Source: CAYYIS01 sp964470965
GTDB taxonomy: Bacteria; JAAXHH01; JABIQT01
Direction: 5' to 3'
Assembly: GCA_964470965.1 (NCBI GenBank)
Contig: CAYYIS010000051.1
Span: 1-36,223 of the forward strand
DNA: 36,223 nucleotides
In this document: in pieces, positions 33,755 to 36,223 of the stretch
Layout: each line of letters starts with the position of its first letter
Position numbering within the stretch: the stretch's first letter is position 1
Translations under genes and position numbers: made by a program
Notes under the pieces: model-generated
Seen by the model: the letters and a program-made list of their open reading frames with translations, nothing else
Told to the model about the DNA's origin: nothing
Databases searched by the model: none

Positions 33755-36223
33755 ATGAATAGCCAGGCATACGTTGCGGCGGGATTAAGATCTACCCTCA
33801 TCCTGCTACTACTTTGGACAATTTCCGATTCCACTCTGGCCCAGACAGAAAACCTACTGGGAAATTTAACATTCCGGTCGATAGGCCCCGCCGTAACAGG
33901 TGGGCGTATACACGATGTGGAAGCTCTGTCCAGTGACCCGGCGACTGTTTATGTGGCCACCGCGACAGGTGGCATCTGGAAATCTACCAACAAGGGCGTT
34001 ACCTGGGCCCCCCTATTTGACAAACAGTCAGTGAGTACCTTCGGAGATCTGGCGGTCTCTCCGTCACATCCCGATATCCTCTGGGCGGGCACGGGAGAAC
34101 AGAATAACCGACAGAGCTCATCGTGGGGAAACGGGGTGTATCGTTCCGACGACGGCGGCGTGAACTGGAGCCACAAGGGGCTTAGCGATACCCGGCATAT
34201 AGGCCGAGTCCTGGTACACCCGCATAATCCAAATGTCGCCTATGTAGCAGCATTGGGTAATCTTTGGAGGGCTTCGCCAGCCAGGGGCGTGTACAAGACC
34301 GCGGACGGCGGCGAAACTTGGAGCAAGGTGTTATATATCAATGATTTAACGGGGGCGGTCGATCTCGTTATGGATCCCCGCGTACCGAACACCTTATATG
34401 CCGCTACCTATCAACGGATGCGGCGGACGTGGGGTTTCAACGGAGGCGGTGCGGGGAGTGGTATTTATAAAACGACCGATGCCGGCACTACCTGGACTGA
34501 GTTGGTAGACGGCCTTCCTGCCGGGGACAAGGGCAGAATTGGACTCGCCATTTCCGTCACCAATTCCAGGGTCCTTTACGGGACCATAGAGCATCCGGAC
34601 CAATCTGGTACCTACCGAAGCGACAACGGCGGAGAATCCTGGGTAAAGGTCAACACGCTTAATCCCCGTCCGATGTATTACAGTCATATCTTTGTGGATC
34701 CAACCGATGAGAATCGAGTCTTTATTCTCGGTACCGATGTTTACATGAGTGAGGACGGCGGAAACATCTTCAGGGTTATGCCTACGCGGCCCACCTATGA
34801 TGTGGGCGTGCATGCCGATCATCACGCGATGTGGATTAATCCCGCCAATCCAAGGCATATATATCTGGCCGGTGACGCCGGACTTCATGAGTCATGGGAT
34901 CGGGGAGAGACATTCGCGCGATTGAATAATATACCAATCGGACAATTCTATGCCATAGGACTGGATAATAGAACACCGTATTATATATACGGCGGCATGC
35001 AGGACAACCATTCCTGGGCCGGTCCGAGCGCCACCCGCCGATGGACCGGCATCGTCAATGATGACTGGAACCAAGTAGGATTCGGAGATGGGATGTACCA
35101 GCAGGTGGACCCTTATAACTACCGGGATGTGTACGTCAATGCACAGAATGGGAATCTGACCCGGGTAGATGCTGAAACGGGCGATATACTGGACATTCGA
35201 CCCTCAGCCCCTGATGGCGAACGCTACCGATGGGATTGGGTAACACCCAGTTTGACGTCTGTACACAGGCCCGGTACCATATATTTCGGCGGTAACAGGC
35301 TATTTATCTCACAGGACCGGGGGGTCAGCTGGTCTTATACGATGGATCTTTCCCGCAGCATCGACAGAGACTCTTTAGAAATAATGGGCGTGGTAGGTTC
35401 GGAGATAAAGATTTCAAAGCACGATGGAACGTCCTCGTATGGAGAAATAACCACGATTGCGGAATCCCCGATAACGGGGTCCGTACTCTGGGTGGGCACC
35501 GATGATGGAAATGTGCAGGTCTCCAATGACAGCGGGGGTACCTGGGAAGAGGTTGGAAAGAACATCAATGGTAACGCAGAAGGCAGGTATGTGAGTCGTG
35601 TTCTCGCGTCCAATCGTTCGGTGAACACAGCCTATGTAACCCTAGATGCGCATCGCGACGGGGATTTCAGGCCGTATGTATTCAGGACAGAGGACGCCGG
35701 GCAGACTTGGGAAAGGCTCATCGAAGGTCTTCCCGAGGATGGCGCTGTGAATGTGCTGGTCGAACACCCGGAGAATTCGGATGTTCTGTTTCTGGGCACT
35801 GAGCGCGCCCTGTTTGTATCCCTCTCCGCCGGGAGGGAGTGGATCCCATTTAAGGCCAACCTCCCTACTACGTTATACGACGACATGAAAATCCATGCTC
35901 GTGATAACGCCCTGGTGATCGGCACCCACGGCCGGAGTATATGGATCCTTGACGACCTGACCCCTCTGGAAGAGTGGAATAAACAGGTAGCGGCCTCGTC
36001 GTTGCATCTGTTTTCGATACCGGATCTGGTCCAGCATCATTACTGGAAAACAACGTCCTACAGGGGCCATAGCGCCTATGCGGGTAGGAATCCAGAGCCT
36101 GGTGCGCCGATTAGTTATTACCTTGGGGATACTGTAGATTCGGTTTTGATCTCTGTTGAGACGGGGGATAAAACAGTGATCCGAAAGATGCGCGGTTCTG
36201 GCGTAGCGGGTGTTCTCCACCGA
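33755..36223 (+). CDS. Second exported Asp-box beta-propeller protein (sortilin/VPS10-like), cut by window end
   Basis: A partial gene: 823 codons are open from the ATG at 33755 to the last base, with no stop. A signal peptide (about 1-30; LILLLLW core, end near TLAQ) leads into about ten Asp-box motifs such as RSDDGGVNW, KTADGGETW, RSDNGGESW and RTEDAGQTW. HADHHAMW (353-360) and a MQDN motif match positions and context of the first Asp-box protein, and the propeller-end RSIWILDDLTPL is also shared, so the two are paralogues. The ribosome site AAGGA is inside the TonB gene's stop region. By comparison with its paralogue, about 150-250 residues are probably missing beyond the window. Binding or glycan-active function is unproven. 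Confidence 0.9.
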   Translation, partial: MNSQAYVAAGLRSTLILLLLWTISDSTLAQTENLLGNLTFRSIGPAVTGGRIHDVEALSSDPATVYVATATGGIWKSTNKGVTWAPLFDKQSVSTFGDLAVSPSHPDILWAGTGEQNNRQSSSWGNGVYRSDDGGVNWSHKGLSDTRHIGRVLVHPHNPNVAYVAALGNLWRASPARGVYKTADGGETWSKVLYINDLTGAVDLVMDPRVPNTLYAATYQRMRRTWGFNGGGAGSGIYKTTDAGTTWTELVDGLPAGDKGRIGLAISVTNSRVLYGTIEHPDQSGTYRSDNGGESWVKVNTLNPRPMYYSHIFVDPTDENRVFILGTDVYMSEDGGNIFRVMPTRPTYDVGVHADHHAMWINPANPRHIYLAGDAGLHESWDRGETFARLNNIPIGQFYAIGLDNRTPYYIYGGMQDNHSWAGPSATRRWTGIVNDDWNQVGFGDGMYQQVDPYNYRDVYVNAQNGNLTRVDAETGDILDIRPSAPDGERYRWDWVTPSLTSVHRPGTIYFGGNRLFISQDRGVSWSYTMDLSRSIDRDSLEIMGVVGSEIKISKHDGTSSYGEITTIAESPITGSVLWVGTDDGNVQVSNDSGGTWEEVGKNINGNAEGRYVSRVLASNRSVNTAYVTLDAHRDGDFRPYVFRTEDAGQTWERLIEGLPEDGAVNVLVEHPENSDVLFLGTERALFVSLSAGREWIPFKANLPTTLYDDMKIHARDNALVIGTHGRSIWILDDLTPLEEWNKQVAASSLHLFSIPDLVQHHYWKTTSYRGHSAYAGRNPEPGAPISYYLGDTVDSVLISVETGDKTVIRKMRGSGVAGVLHR

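Noticed and set aside
1..36223. CRISPR array, rRNA or insertion sequence
   Set aside because: No regularly spaced repeats, rRNA-like blocks or transposase genes were found.

Overview
The window looks like chromosome from a Gram-negative (diderm) heterotrophic bacterium. A TonB-dependent outer-membrane receptor, several Sec-type signal peptides and large secreted Asp-box proteins point to an outer membrane and a life on peptides or other organic polymers. The membrane protein of the DUF6785/DUF6784 type and the mix of families suggest an uncultured FCB-group or Latescibacterota-like lineage. That placement is inference from gene content; no rRNA or other direct marker is present.

Layout. 1-11.9 kb is an accessory stretch of mostly single genes on both strands with long spacers: a class V aminotransferase (-), an oligopeptide-binding lipoprotein-like/periplasmic protein followed closely by a polytopic membrane protein (+), an NAD-dependent epimerase (-), an unusually long 0.9 kb spacer, an exported M61 peptidase (+), an SDR dehydrogenase (-) divergent from a PfkB/FrlD-like sugar kinase (+), and a small serine recombinase (-) that lacks its catalytic serine.

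12.0-23.3 kb is a tightly packed housekeeping block read rightward from a recognisable promoter and leader hairpin: rimP, nusA, ylxQ (L7Ae-like), infB, ylxP (DUF503), rbfA, ribF, rpsO, pnp, an M16 peptidase, dut and a polysaccharide deacetylase. Many neighbours overlap or nearly touch. Compared with the classic order, ylxR (after nusA) and truB (between rbfA and ribF) are missing. leuS follows from its own near-consensus promoter and ends in a strong intrinsic terminator.

26.2-36.2 kb is an exported peptide/polymer-use locus: an S15/CocE-type serine hydrolase, a 1045-residue Asp-box (sortilin/VPS10-like) beta-propeller protein, a TonB-dependent receptor, and a second, paralogous Asp-box protein cut by the window edge. 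The likely logic is extracellular or periplasmic binding and cleavage plus uptake across the outer membrane, but the substrate cannot be read from the sequence. The most interesting items are this TonB/Asp-box locus, the pairing of an orphan ABC-type binding protein with an OPT-like membrane protein, the serine-less recombinase beside the nusA operon, and active-site changes in PNPase.
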